The notes: generated by a model from the letters alone, not told the origin. 64,000 nucleotides of DNA from Streptomyces sp. NBC_01669 (GCF_026339735.1 NZ_JAPEQG010000001.1:124001-188000); one strand, 5' to 3'; counted from the first letter of the stretch, positions 7,664-15,873 are shown. Program-made: numbers and translations.

Positions 7664-10417
7664 ATGCAGGTAATTCGGAAGCGCCAGGTCAGCCAGAAGG
7701 GCCAGTTCCACGTCCTCGGCAGACGAGTCGGGCGCCGGTCGCTCATGGTGACGGCGGGCATCGCGGTCGCCCTCGGCGTCACGGGCACGGCCGTAGCCTC
7801 CACGGCTCACTTCGGCACCCAGCAGGTCGGCCAGGTCACCGACCACGGCACCGTCGTCTCCGACGACCAGTACATCAACCCCTACGGTGACCGCACCGTC
7901 ATCAACAGCGGCAAGATCATGTCGTCGGTCGTCAGCCCGGACGGCAAGCACCTGGCCGCCTCGGTCACCGACGGCGACGCCGCCCTGGTGATCATGGACC
8001 TGTCCACCGGCAAGATCGCGCAGAAGATCGGCACCAACGCGGCCGACAACCTGCGCATCAGCAGCAGCGCCGTGGGCCAGGAAGGCCCGACCTACTCGCC
8101 CGACGGCAAGTCGCTGTGGCTGGGCCAGGCCACCGGTTACACCAAGTTCACCGTCAACGCCGACGGCACCCTGGCCAACCCGGTCGCCGTGAACATCCCG
8201 ACCGTGAGCGGCCACCAGGCCCTCGTGGGCGCCGCGGTGTTCTCCGCCGACGGCTCCACCGTGTACGGCGCGGTCAACGGCCAGAACAAGGTCGTCGCCA
8301 TCGACGCCGCCACCGGCACCGTCAAGACGACCTGGACCACCGGCACCGCCCCGCGCGGCCTGGCCCTGGTCGGCGGCAAGCTGTATGTCTCCAACGAGGG
8401 CGGTCGCCCGGCCAAGGCCGGCGAGACCACCATCAACTCCTACGGCACCCAGGTCCCGGCGGACCGTGAGACCGGCGCCTCCACCACCGGCACGGTCAGC
8501 GTGATCAACACCGCCGACGCGTCCGCCGCCGTGGGCACCATCGATGTCGGTCTGCACCCGACCGCGGTGTACACGAAGAACGGCGTGCTGTTCGTCACCA
8601 ACACCTCCGACAACAGCGTCTCCGTCATCGACAGCAAGAGCGACAAGGTCGTCCAGACCATCTCCACCAAGCCGTGGGCCGAGGCCTCGGTCGGCTACGA
8701 GCCCAACGCCGTCACCCTCACCGACGACGGCCGTCTGCTGGTGACCCTGGGCCGCGCCAACGCCGTCGCGGTCTACCGCTACTCGGGCGCGGCGCAGCCC
8801 GCCCGCTACGTCGGCCTGCTCCCGACGGACTACTTCCCGTCGGAGATCGCCTCCGTCGGTGGGAAGATCATCGTCTCCAACACCCGTGGTATAGACGCCC
8901 GTCGCTCGGCCACGGCCAAGCACGGCACCCACGACACCACGTCCAGCCTCACCACGTTCACCCTGCCGAGCGACGACGAGATCAAGTCGTACACGCCCAA
9001 GGTGTTCCAGATGAATGGCTGGCGCGGCGACTCGCTCAAGCTGTCCGAGAACAACGGCAACGTGCCCGCGGTTCCGGTCCCGGCGCGGCTCGGCGACCCC
9101 TCGACGATCAAGCACGTCTTCTACCTCGTCAAGGAGAACCGCACCTACGACCAGGTCTACGGCGACATCCCGCAGGGCAACGGCGACCCCTCGCTCACCA
9201 CGTTCGGCGAGAACGTCACGCCCAACCAGCACGCGCTGGCCAAGCAGTTCGGCCTGTACGACAACTTCTACGACATGGGCACGAACTCCGCCGAGGGCCA
9301 CAACTGGCTCACGCAGTCGGACAACCCGGAGTACACCGAGTCGTCCGCCGGTGAGTACACGCGCTCCTACGACACCGAGGACGACGTCCTCGGCCACCAG
9401 AAGTCCGGCTTCATCTGGACCGGTGCCAAGGCGGCCGGGAAGACCGTCAAGAACTTCGGCGAGTTCCAGACGCTGGAGCAGAAGCCGGCGGGTGCGAGCT
9501 GGCAGAACCTGTACTGCGACACCCAGGACATGGCCGCGACCGGGTCGCCGTCCAAGTACCCCATCAAGACGGGCTCGGCGATCCCCTCGCTGAACGACGC
9601 GACGGTGCAGGGCTTCCCGAAGTTCGACACCAGCGTGCCGGACGTCTACAAGGAGCAGGTCTGGGAGCAGGACTTCAAGAAGAACGGTCCCGCGAACCTG
9701 AACATGTTCTGGTACTCCAACGACCACACCGGTGGCCCGGCGAACTCCGCCGCCCAGGTCGCGGACAACGACCTCGCGGTCGGCCGCACGGTCGACGCGA
9801 TCACGCACAGCAAGTACTGGAAGGACTCGGCGATCTTCATCGTCGAGGACGACTCCCAGGCCGGCCAGGACCACGTCGACGGCCACCGCGCGCCGGTCCA
9901 GATCATCAGCCCGTACGCCCAGCACGGCGTCGTCGACAGCCACTACTACTCGCAGGTCACCACGGTCCGCACCATCGAGCAGATCCTCGGGATCCACCCG
10001 ATGAACCAGATGGACACCGCGGCCACCCCGATGTTCGGCGCGTTCACCAACAAGCCGGACAACACGCCGTTCACCGCCGTGCCCAACCGGACCTCGCTGA
10101 CCCTCGGCGTGAACCCGGCGCCCACCTGCGGCACGGACACCCCCGCACCGCAGAACCCGGCGGCGGCCGCCGCGCCCACGACGACGGCCGTCCCGGCGGC
10201 GCAGCAGCCGCTGGCGGACGAGTGGAAGAGCTGGGCCTCCAAGCAGCGTTTCACCGGCCCGAACGCCGTGCCGGACTACGCCAACCCGGCCCAGATGGAC
10301 CGCTACACCTGGTACGACACCCACAACTTCAACAAGCCCTACCCGGGTGACAAGAAGGTCTACGCGCCCAAGGACGTCCCCGGCGCCAACCTCCCGTCCG
10401 CCGAGAACGACGGCTGA
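7664..10417 (+). CDS. Secreted beta-propeller / phosphoesterase fusion
   Basis: 917 residues. A basic N terminus and a hydrophobic helix (SLMVTAGIAVALGVTGTAVA) form a signal anchor or signal peptide. Residues ~60-430 are a YVTN/YncE-type beta-propeller with repeated blades such as VTNTSDNSVSVIDSKSDKVV and VVAIDAATGTVKTTW. Residues ~470-830 match the phosphoesterase family of acid phosphatases and phospholipase C (FYLVKENRTYDQVYGD, MGTNSAEGHNW, FIVEDDSQAGQDHVDGHRAP, QIISPYAQHG), whose acidic and histidine residues bind metal. The C terminus holds an Ala/Thr/Pro linker and a short conserved tail. It is the third gene of the ABC operon, with an AAGGGA RBS overlapping the preceding stop. The product probably hydrolyses a phosphoester outside the cell. 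Confidence 0.9.
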   Translation: MQVIRKRQVSQKGQFHVLGRRVGRRSLMVTAGIAVALGVTGTAVASTAHFGTQQVGQVTDHGTVVSDDQYINPYGDRTVINSGKIMSSVVSPDGKHLAASVTDGDAALVIMDLSTGKIAQKIGTNAADNLRISSSAVGQEGPTYSPDGKSLWLGQATGYTKFTVNADGTLANPVAVNIPTVSGHQALVGAAVFSADGSTVYGAVNGQNKVVAIDAATGTVKTTWTTGTAPRGLALVGGKLYVSNEGGRPAKAGETTINSYGTQVPADRETGASTTGTVSVINTADASAAVGTIDVGLHPTAVYTKNGVLFVTNTSDNSVSVIDSKSDKVVQTISTKPWAEASVGYEPNAVTLTDDGRLLVTLGRANAVAVYRYSGAAQPARYVGLLPTDYFPSEIASVGGKIIVSNTRGIDARRSATAKHGTHDTTSSLTTFTLPSDDEIKSYTPKVFQMNGWRGDSLKLSENNGNVPAVPVPARLGDPSTIKHVFYLVKENRTYDQVYGDIPQGNGDPSLTTFGENVTPNQHALAKQFGLYDNFYDMGTNSAEGHNWLTQSDNPEYTESSAGEYTRSYDTEDDVLGHQKSGFIWTGAKAAGKTVKNFGEFQTLEQKPAGASWQNLYCDTQDMAATGSPSKYPIKTGSAIPSLNDATVQGFPKFDTSVPDVYKEQVWEQDFKKNGPANLNMFWYSNDHTGGPANSAAQVADNDLAVGRTVDAITHSKYWKDSAIFIVEDDSQAGQDHVDGHRAPVQIISPYAQHGVVDSHYYSQVTTVRTIEQILGIHPMNQMDTAATPMFGAFTNKPDNTPFTAVPNRTSLTLGVNPAPTCGTDTPAPQNPAAAAAPTTTAVPAAQQPLADEWKSWASKQRFTGPNAVPDYANPAQMDRYTWYDTHNFNKPYPGDKKVYAPKDVPGANLPSAENDG

Positions 10418-10452
10418 CGCAGTAGACCGGTCGGCATAGCCTGACCGTCGTC

Positions 10453-10492
10453 AGATGGCCCCTGGCCGGCATCCGCCGGTCAGGGGCCATCT
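10453..10492 (+). terminator. Strong hairpin after the phosphoesterase operon
   Basis: The arms at 10453-10470 and 10475-10492 pair over 18 positions with a single G/T wobble, around a 4-base loop (atcc). It starts 35 bases after the stop of the 917-residue protein. The GC-rich stem without a long T run is typical for terminators in high-GC actinomycetes. Confidence 0.8.
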
Positions 10493-10494
10493 GC

Positions 10495-10900
10495 GTTGTC
10501 GGCTTGGAGAAGGTGAGGACACCGCCGTGCTTGCGGGGCTGCCCGCCGCGCGGGGTGGAACGCCGGGGGCCTGCGTCACGGAGCATCACCCGGTCCGAGC
10601 GCAGCCGGCCGACCAGTTCGACGGGCAGGTCGGCCAGGACGTAGGCGAGGCGGGTGACGTCGTAGCCGGAGTCCATGACGACGAGGATGTCCGCGTCGCC
10701 GGGCCGCCACTGCCCGGCCCGCACGAGCCGGACGACGACGTCGCGGAGCTGGGCGGCGGTCACCGCGGTGGCGTCGTCGGCCGGGCCCAGACGGACGGCG
10801 TCCAGCACGGCGGTCCACGATGTGCGTCCCGTTTCCAGGGCGGCAACGGAAGGAGAAGGGCCAGCCGGGATGGACCGAGGCTGGCGTGTGACCGCGGCTG
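10495..10900 (-). pseudogene. Truncated, frameshifted DDE transposase remnant
   Basis: The minus strand reads TSWTAVLDAVRLGPADDATA, VTAAQLRDVVVRLVRAG, ADILVVMDSGYDVTRLAYVL, LPVELVGRLRSDRVM and RGGQPRKHGGVLTFSKP. This matches the central catalytic part (DSGYD aspartate) of a widespread Streptomyces transposase. The preceding HPGWPFSF is found in a different frame, so at least one frameshift is present near 10850. Both the N-terminal third and the C-terminal half are missing. This is a dead insertion-sequence scar directly after the operon terminator. Confidence 0.75.
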
Positions 10901-11031
10901 CACGAGGTCCTCCTGGCGGACACGGGTGATCTTGGTCGAGAACCCCTCTACCAGGAGCTTCGTCGTTCCGTGCAGCTCCTGTCTTCAACATCCTGCCGCT
11001 GCCGCCAAGTTGAAAAGGCTCAGTAGCGCAA

Positions 11032-11163
11032 CTACTCGTCGCCTGTCGAGTGTGTGGATGCAGACTTCCTGAACCACCTCACTCCAGCGGTGATTCCTAC
11101 GACGATCAGGGCGACGACCAAACCGATTGCAACCTTCGCCCCTGTGTCCATCGTTCCGTACAC
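11032..11163 (-). CDS. 43-residue single-pass membrane peptide
   Basis: A short gene that length cut-offs miss: GTG at 11163 with AGGGAGA six bases upstream, stop TAG at 11032-11034. An internal ATG gives MDTGAKVAIGLVVALIVVG. Residues ~9-28 form one hydrophobic helix (VAIGLVVALIVVGITAGV), followed by a basic WFRKS segment and a polar tail STHSTGDE. It lies 49 bases downstream of the HTH gene on the same strand and is probably the third gene of the DUF2975-HTH operon. The function is unknown. The topology (N-out or N-in, positive residues after the helix) resembles small regulatory membrane peptides. Confidence 0.6.
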   Translation of the reverse strand: MYGTMDTGAKVAIGLVVALIVVGITAGVRWFRKSASTHSTGDE

Positions 11164-11212
11164 GGATGCTCTCCCTAATCATATTGAGCGGCAAACCATC
11201 GAGGCCCGGTGG

Positions 11213-11464
11213 TTAGTTTTCTGCACTTTCACCCTCACCTGTCCGAATGGTGAGGATGTCGCCGGGTTGGCACTCCAATACTTCACAGATGCGCGTGAGT
11301 GTGCTGAAGCGGATCGCTTTTGCGCGACCGTTCTTGAGTACAGACAGGTTGACATTTGTCACGCCCACCCGGGCGGCAAGTTCGGCCAACGTCATTCCAC
11401 GACGCTGAAGAAGCTTGTCGAGATGAACAACGACAGCATGACCGTCGCCTTCTTCGGGGGCCAT
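11213..11464 (-). CDS. YozG/Cro-type HTH transcriptional regulator
   Basis: 83 residues, nearly all a single helix-turn-helix domain: LDKLLQRRGMTLAELAARVG, VTNVNLSVLKNGRAKAIRF, LTRICEVLECQPGDIL. This is the pattern of the short Xre-like regulators that accompany DUF2975 membrane proteins (YoaS/YozG in Bacillus). Its ATG overlaps the stop of the DUF2975 gene, so the two are translationally coupled. It probably binds the TATCG-N5-CGATA dyads upstream of the operon (inference), with the membrane partner controlling its activity. Confidence 0.9.
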   Translation of the reverse strand: MAPEEGDGHAVVVHLDKLLQRRGMTLAELAARVGVTNVNLSVLKNGRAKAIRFSTLTRICEVLECQPGDILTIRTGEGESAEN

Positions 11465-12072
11465 TAGACGAGTCCTTCGAGGTCTTCTCGCATCCTGGAG
11501 CCGGCACGAGTGATCCGGGCGAAAGTGAGTAGACCAAGACCAGTAAATATGGCCAGATAAGGCGCGTTCCAGGCCTGAAGCCAGGAGACGGCTGTGAGAT
11601 CCACACCGCGGGCCAGTGACGCCAGGAGGGCCGCCTGCGAAACAGCAGCGATGGTCGCAGCAGCGACGCTGCCCGCGAGGAGCCACCACCCCAGCAGTCT
11701 CAGCCGGGTGGCGGTCTGAAGAGTGTGCACTCCGTCGCGTGACGCGCCGCGGAGCAGCAGGTTGAGGAGGAAGAGGCCCCCAACACTCAAGGCAAGTGAC
11801 GCCAGAGGGCTGAGGCCGGCCAGGACGTTCTGCGCGGTTGTTGCGCTCTCTGCGCAGTAGCGCGGAACGGAGCCGACGCTGGCGCCCGGTTCAGGGGTGA
11901 AGTCCCGCGCCGCGTACGAGCTGTTGGAGGTCCAGTCTGTGATGCAGACACTGCCGCCACCCCAGCCGTGGACCGTGGAGAGGATGAATGCGGCGACCAT
12001 CAGAGCCATGAGTAGACGCAGGGCCACCGAGACCACGGTGGCGATGGGTTCGAGCAGCTTCTGGTCCTGCAT
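11464..12072 (-). CDS. DUF2975 membrane protein
   Basis: About 202 residues from the ATG at 12072, which has GGGTGG at a good distance. A GTG at 12084 is possible but would leave no RBS. Four membrane segments are visible: LLMALMVAAFILSTVHGW, LASLALSVGGLFLLNLLL, LLGWWLLAGSVAAATIAAV and YLAIFTGLGLLTFARI. An extracytoplasmic loop with two cysteines (VCITDW, RYCAES) lies between the first two. DUF2975 proteins are nearly always encoded next to a YozG-type HTH, as here. The role is unknown, but the pairing suggests a membrane-linked switch for the regulator. Confidence 0.88.
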   Translation of the reverse strand: MQDQKLLEPIATVVSVALRLLMALMVAAFILSTVHGWGGGSVCITDWTSNSSYAARDFTPEPGASVGSVPRYCAESATTAQNVLAGLSPLASLALSVGGLFLLNLLLRGASRDGVHTLQTATRLRLLGWWLLAGSVAAATIAAVSQAALLASLARGVDLTAVSWLQAWNAPYLAIFTGLGLLTFARITRAGSRMREDLEGLV

Positions 12073-12090
12073 CACAGCATCCACCCCGCT

Positions 12091-12121
12091 TATCGATTAA
12101 CGTTGTTATCGAAAAACGATA
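12091..12121. promoter_or_regulatory. Tandem TATCG-N5-CGATA operator upstream of the DUF2975 operon
   Basis: A perfect palindrome, TATCG AAAAA CGATA, lies at 12107-12121. An imperfect copy, TATCG ATTAA CGTTG, sits exactly 16 bases away at 12091-12105. The pair starts 19 bases upstream of the ATG at 12072 and so overlaps the expected promoter. The HTH protein of the same operon is the natural candidate ligand. Confidence 0.7.
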
Positions 12122-12227
12122 CATGAGCGGGGGTGGCGAGGGAACCCCCGGATCAACGCGGTCGGGGGTGGTGCAGGCGGCGCGCACCGTCTGCACCACC
12201 CCCGGCCTGGAGACGCGGTACGGACTG

Positions 12228-13025
12228 CTACTTCAGGTAGCCGCCGACGAAGCCGCGGTAGTCGCCCCACACCCGCTCGCGCGCAGACCAGGAGCCGAGG
12301 CCACCCTTCCAGGTGGCCGTCCAGACGGTCTCCGACTGGGCGTTGTCGGCGGGCGGGGAGGAGATCCACTCGGACACCGCAGTGTTGGAGAACGAGGCGG
12401 CCGGGACGTAGTTGTAGTGAGAGGCGCTACCGGGGTAGACCTTGGTCGTGTCTGTGCCGTTGACCTGGTAGTTGGTGCGGACGCTGACCTTGGTGACGCG
12501 AATACCGAAAACTGTGTCGTAGACCGTGTATGAGGCCCACATGTCCCTGTAGGAGGCTGCGGCCGCCATGACAGTGCTCTTCTGGACTTGCGGTGCTAGC
12601 GGTGCGGCCTCTCCGGTCTCGGTCACGGTCTCGACCGCGTGCCCCGCGCCGAGCACCTTCGTGGACGATCCCTCTGTGGGTGGCATGTCGGCCGCCTCGT
12701 CGCCCAGCTCGCTAACCGCCTGGGTGTACGCCTGGGTCGTATTCGAGTCACTGATCACCGTGAGGAATCTGAACTGATCCATGAAATTGAGTGCCTTGAA
12801 CTGCGTGGCGATGTCGGCAGCCTCGGCGTCGCCCGCAAGCGCCCTGCCCTCCAAGTAGGCGATGTAGTTCTCGGTGGTGGTGGTGGGCCCCGGAGGCTGC
12901 ACGCCCCCAGCGGCGGAGGCCTGGCCCGGCAGGGCCACCAGTGCGAGGCCGGCCACCGTGGCGGCAACCACACCAGTGATGCCAGCTCGCACGGACTTCC
13001 GGTTAGAGGTCTTCAGACTAATCAT
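12228..13025 (-). CDS. Secreted protein of unknown family
   Basis: 265 residues from the ATG at 13025, which has GAGGAG eight bases upstream. A Sec signal peptide is clear: a basic N terminus, a hydrophobic core VVAATVAGLALVALPG and cleavage after GQASA. The mature part has an acidic helical N-terminal half (residues ~40-140) and an aromatic, beta-rich C-terminal half (SYRDMWASYTVYDTVFGIRV, VWTATWKGGLGSWSARERVW). There are no cysteines and no motif I recognise. The upstream 240 bases are AT-rich for this genome, which suggests a strong or atypical promoter. It lies downstream of, and in the same direction as, the LuxR-type gene at 13273-13737. Confidence 0.8.
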   Translation of the reverse strand: MISLKTSNRKSVRAGITGVVAATVAGLALVALPGQASAAGGVQPPGPTTTTENYIAYLEGRALAGDAEAADIATQFKALNFMDQFRFLTVISDSNTTQAYTQAVSELGDEAADMPPTEGSSTKVLGAGHAVETVTETGEAAPLAPQVQKSTVMAAAASYRDMWASYTVYDTVFGIRVTKVSVRTNYQVNGTDTTKVYPGSASHYNYVPAASFSNTAVSEWISSPPADNAQSETVWTATWKGGLGSWSARERVWGDYRGFVGGYLK

Positions 13026-13272
13026 TGGAGACTCCTCTTGATTGAAATGAATGACGCTTATCCGTGATGCAATTAATTCATGTAGAGATTGGGTGGCCAG
13101 GGTTCCTGACGGAATCCTCAGCGTCTGCATTTAAGGTGCATTTGGGCATCATTCAGCCCTGCTACAGAAACCTAGATTTCTGAGAACTCGATCAGAAATC
13201 CTCACCCTTGCGATTTCTTCCTTGTTCCTTCTTGCTGCCCTAAGCATTCCGTTAGGGCCACCTGTCCGGCAA

Positions 13273-13737
13273 TTAGACTTTCGGCATAACCGGATCGGCG
13301 GTGATGCAGGAGCCGAGACGGTTCGACTCGCCCATGCCCGTAGATACGACAGCGCACGGGCACGGATTCAGATAGGAAACGGCGGTGACGGCAGCGGCTG
13401 TTCGGCTTTCCAGTCCCAGTTTCAGGAGGATGCGCCCGACATGAGCCTTAATGGTTCCCTCGGCAACGCCGAGACGTCGAGAGATCGCGTGATTCGTTCC
13501 GCCTGTTGCGAGCAGGAGGAGAACTTGGTGTTCACGCTCCGACAGCTGGGGGATTCGGCGGGCAGCCGGCCTCAGGTCAGGGAAGCCCTGTATCGGGCCT
13601 GCCTGCACATAACTGACATCTCCATACATGGCAATTCGCAATCGGTCGACGCGGATCGGTAACTGGCTTGCGCACTGGAGTGGGTCGTTGCTCTGCGGAC
13701 GGAGGAAGACACGTCCGGACTCTCCTGCGGATTGCAT
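13273..13737 (-). CDS. Short LuxR-type HTH regulator
   Basis: The C-terminal half is a clear GerE/LuxR DNA-binding domain: QLSEREHQVLLLLATGGTNH, ISRRLGVAEGTIKAHVGRIL, LGLESRTAAAVTA. The N-terminal ~60 residues do not form a receiver domain. The start is uncertain: the ATG at 13737 has its purine run immediately adjacent, while one at 13629 would leave little more than the HTH domain. It is therefore a stand-alone DNA-binding protein or a truncated response regulator. Its neighbours are a secreted orphan downstream and the small exported peptide at 13945-14121 upstream, all on the minus strand. Confidence 0.75.
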   Translation of the reverse strand: MQSAGESGRVFLRPQSNDPLQCASQLPIRVDRLRIAMYGDVSYVQAGPIQGFPDLRPAARRIPQLSEREHQVLLLLATGGTNHAISRRLGVAEGTIKAHVGRILLKLGLESRTAAAVTAVSYLNPCPCAVVSTGMGESNRLGSCITADPVMPKV

Positions 13738-13944
13738 CCCTCTGATGCCGCTGCCCTTGCCGGTGCCGGGCTGCTCGGTGCGCGTGGGGCACGAGTCAGC
13801 CGGTCATCTGCGCAGCTGTCTGCCGATGAGGCAGTGGCGGGGTGATGGCGCAAAAAGGCCGAGATCGACAGCTGTTCTGCGGGGCTAGTTACGAGTACGG
13901 GACGGGATCCCGGCGGCTGATGCCCGCCTGGGCAGCCAGCAGGG

Positions 13945-14121
13945 TTATCCCCAATCGAAATCGTGGGACTGTCCCGGCTTTTCGTCGCCGGCCCAGGTGC
14001 CCGCAGCGGCGGCCGGCGGGGGCGGGGTGGTCTCCGCTGTGGTGGGAATGGCGGTGATGAGGAGGGCTCCGACAACGGCGGCGGCGACCGCGGCGGCCTT
14101 GGCGAAACGGATGGCATACAT
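13945..14121 (-). CDS. 58-residue exported peptide
   Basis: ATG at 14121 with an AAAGG RBS 11 bases upstream, stop TAA at 13945-13947. The first ~29 residues are a signal peptide (MYAIRFAKAAAVAAAVVGAL, then LITAIPTTA with an A-x-A-like cleavage site). The mature peptide would be about 29 residues: a proline run (TTPPPPAAAAG) and a charged aromatic tail GDEKPGQSHDFDWG. It is flanked by two LuxR-type regulators and a 115-residue orphan. The function is unknown; a secreted signal or a ribosomal peptide precursor are possibilities. It has no cysteines, so it is not a lanthipeptide of the usual kind. Confidence 0.6.
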   Translation of the reverse strand: MYAIRFAKAAAVAAAVVGALLITAIPTTAETTPPPPAAAAGTWAGDEKPGQSHDFDWG

Positions 14122-14234
14122 GGTGAGTGACCTTTCTGGGCCATGAGCAGTAAGGGGGAGTTCACCGGCCCCAGGTCCCGCGGTGGCCTGATCTCCGGTG
14201 GTGCCGACTGAGCTTGTCGCCCTGCTGGCAACAA

Positions 14235-14582
14235 CTACTTTCCTCGTAGGTCAGACCCCATGTAAGGGTTCTCTGGTGGACCCAACGGGCCATGGACCAA
14301 TGGGGCCAGCAGCGGCGCTTCGGCCCGCACGAGCGTCCACGTGGACAACGACGGCTCCTGCCGCAGTGCGCGGTGACAGACTGCGGCTACGCGCTCTTCG
14401 GCCTGGTGCAGCGAGTCGGCCAGTACGTAGACACCGACGATGGGGTGGGGGGCGGCGCCGGGGTGGGCTGTGACGTGCTCGACCTGTTCCTGGCTCAGTG
14501 CCCATGCGTGGATGAGCTCCGCCGTTTGGTCGGTGAGCACGGCTCCCGTAGGGCCCTTGAGATGGGCATGGATGAGATACAT
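14235..14582 (-). CDS. Conserved-looking 115-residue cytoplasmic protein
   Basis: ATG at 14582, with GGGA eight bases before it (a weak RBS). The sequence has no signal peptide or membrane segment: MYLIHAHLKGPTGAVLTDQT, then PIVGVYVLADSLHQAEERVA, AVCHRALRQEP, and a proline-rich end. The strand/helix alternation with histidines suggests a small ferredoxin-like fold, but I do not recognise the family. It lies 113 bases upstream of the exported-peptide gene, in the same direction, and shares its promoter region with the divergent TrmB/LuxR regulator at 14735. Confidence 0.6.
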   Translation of the reverse strand: MYLIHAHLKGPTGAVLTDQTAELIHAWALSQEQVEHVTAHPGAAPHPIVGVYVLADSLHQAEERVAAVCHRALRQEPSLSTWTLVRAEAPLLAPLVHGPLGPPENPYMGSDLRGK

Positions 14583-14734
14583 GGTCCCAGGATTCCAACT
14601 GGGGCGAACTACTTACCACTTGATCAAGCTGGACGATTGGGGCCTTGGACTGAAGCGGCCACGTTTGCGGCTCAGCCTCTTGGCATTTACAAGATCCATG
14701 GAATTATCGCTGTCCACACCTTGAGGGGGGCCTC

Positions 14735-15718
14735 TTGCTGACTACGCTTGGACTCGACCAGGAGACAGAAACCCTGTATCGGGCGATGCTCACGTATCCG
14801 GCCGAGGGCGTCGCCGCGCTGTGCGAGCGACTCGGCATGCCCGAGGAATCAGTCCGTGGCGGCCTCGACCGTCTGAGCGAACTAGCTTTGGTCAGGCCCT
14901 CGCAGGAAGAGCCCGGACAGATCAGAGCGGTCAGCCCCGAAATCGGCATGGAGATGCTGCTGGCTCGCCAGCAGGCCGAGCTGGCCGCGCAGCAGCAACG
15001 TATCGAAGCCTCCCGGGCTGCCGCGGCCCGGCTCATCGCGGAGTGCGCGGACCTCAGGCCGTCTGCAGCACATCCAGGCGTTGAGCACCTGGTCGGCCTC
15101 GACCACATCCGCGACCGGCTGAACCTGCTCGAGCGCGAAGTGCGCGAGGAAGTAATGATCTTCTCGCCCCAGAACGAGCACATTGTTGCGGGACTCGAGC
15201 AGGCTCGGCCGCGCGACGAGGCGCTGCTTCGGCGGGGTGTGCGGATGCGGACCATCTATCTGGACAGTGTTCGCAACTGCCCACCCATCGTGGAGTACGC
15301 GGAATGGCTTACCTCGCTGGGCCGAGAAGCACGAACCGTCGCCGCCCTGCCCACTCGGATGATCATCATGGACCGGGCTTCCGCTGTTATTCCGGTCAAC
15401 GGAGACGACACCGCGGCAGCGGCTGTCGTGCTCAGCGGCCACGGAACCCTGATCGCGCTCTGCGCGCTCTTCGAGAGCGTGTGGGCGAGCGCAACCCCAC
15501 TGGGGGCAAACGCACCTCGTGATAAGCACGACCTGACCGACACGGAGTCCACGACGCTGAAGCTGCTCGCCGAGGGACACACGGATGAGGCCATCGCCAA
15601 ACGCCTTGGTGTCTCACACCGGACTGCCCGCCGCATCGCCACCACCTTGATGGAGCGGCTCGGTGCTCGAAGCCGCTTCGAAGCCGGAGTGAAGGCTGTA
15701 CGACTCGGCTGGCTCTAG
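14735..15718 (+). CDS. TrmB-like / LuxR composite regulator
   Basis: 327 residues from a TTG start with a GAGGGG RBS. Residues ~1-60 form a TrmB/ArsR-type winged helix (LYRAMLTYPAEGVAALCERL, LDRLSELALVRPS). Residues ~70-110 form a helical linker (LLARQQAELAAQQQRIEASR). The middle (~125-245) resembles the phospholipase-D-like effector fold of TrmB proteins (VREEVMIFSPQ, RTIYLDSVRN, RMIIMDRASAVIPV). Residues ~260-327 form a LuxR HTH (LTDTESTTLKLLAEGHTDEA, LGVSHRTARRIATTL). Such two-HTH regulators are actinomycete-specific and often sit next to biosynthetic or peptide genes. It is divergent from the 115-residue orphan and peptide genes. Confidence 0.88.
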   Translation: MLTTLGLDQETETLYRAMLTYPAEGVAALCERLGMPEESVRGGLDRLSELALVRPSQEEPGQIRAVSPEIGMEMLLARQQAELAAQQQRIEASRAAAARLIAECADLRPSAAHPGVEHLVGLDHIRDRLNLLEREVREEVMIFSPQNEHIVAGLEQARPRDEALLRRGVRMRTIYLDSVRNCPPIVEYAEWLTSLGREARTVAALPTRMIIMDRASAVIPVNGDDTAAAAVVLSGHGTLIALCALFESVWASATPLGANAPRDKHDLTDTESTTLKLLAEGHTDEAIAKRLGVSHRTARRIATTLMERLGARSRFEAGVKAVRLGWL

Positions 15719-15793
15719 TGATCCAGCAGGATTTCGCTGTCTGAGCTGCGGGTTTCGCTGGGCGGCTGGAGTGTAGCGGGCTGGTGGGTGGTC

Positions 15794-15820
15794 AGGGGCG
15801 GTCTCACGGAGACCGCCCCT
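15794..15820 (+). terminator. Hairpin after the TrmB/LuxR gene
   Basis: A 12-base perfect stem (15794-15805 with 15809-15820) around a 3-base loop (acg), starting 75 bases after the stop codon at 15718. A GC-rich stem with a tight loop fits a rho-independent-like terminator of high-GC bacteria. Confidence 0.7.
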
Positions 15821-15873
15821 CGAACGTGTGCCGCCGCCTCTGGTAGTGGCAGCGACCAGGGAAACCTCCCGGT

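Noticed and set aside
7511..10324. A 937-codon open frame antisense to the phosphoesterase gene
   Set aside because: It is rich in Arg/Gly/Val/Asp with no domain and exactly mirrors a strongly supported gene. Long antisense frames are expected at this GC content.
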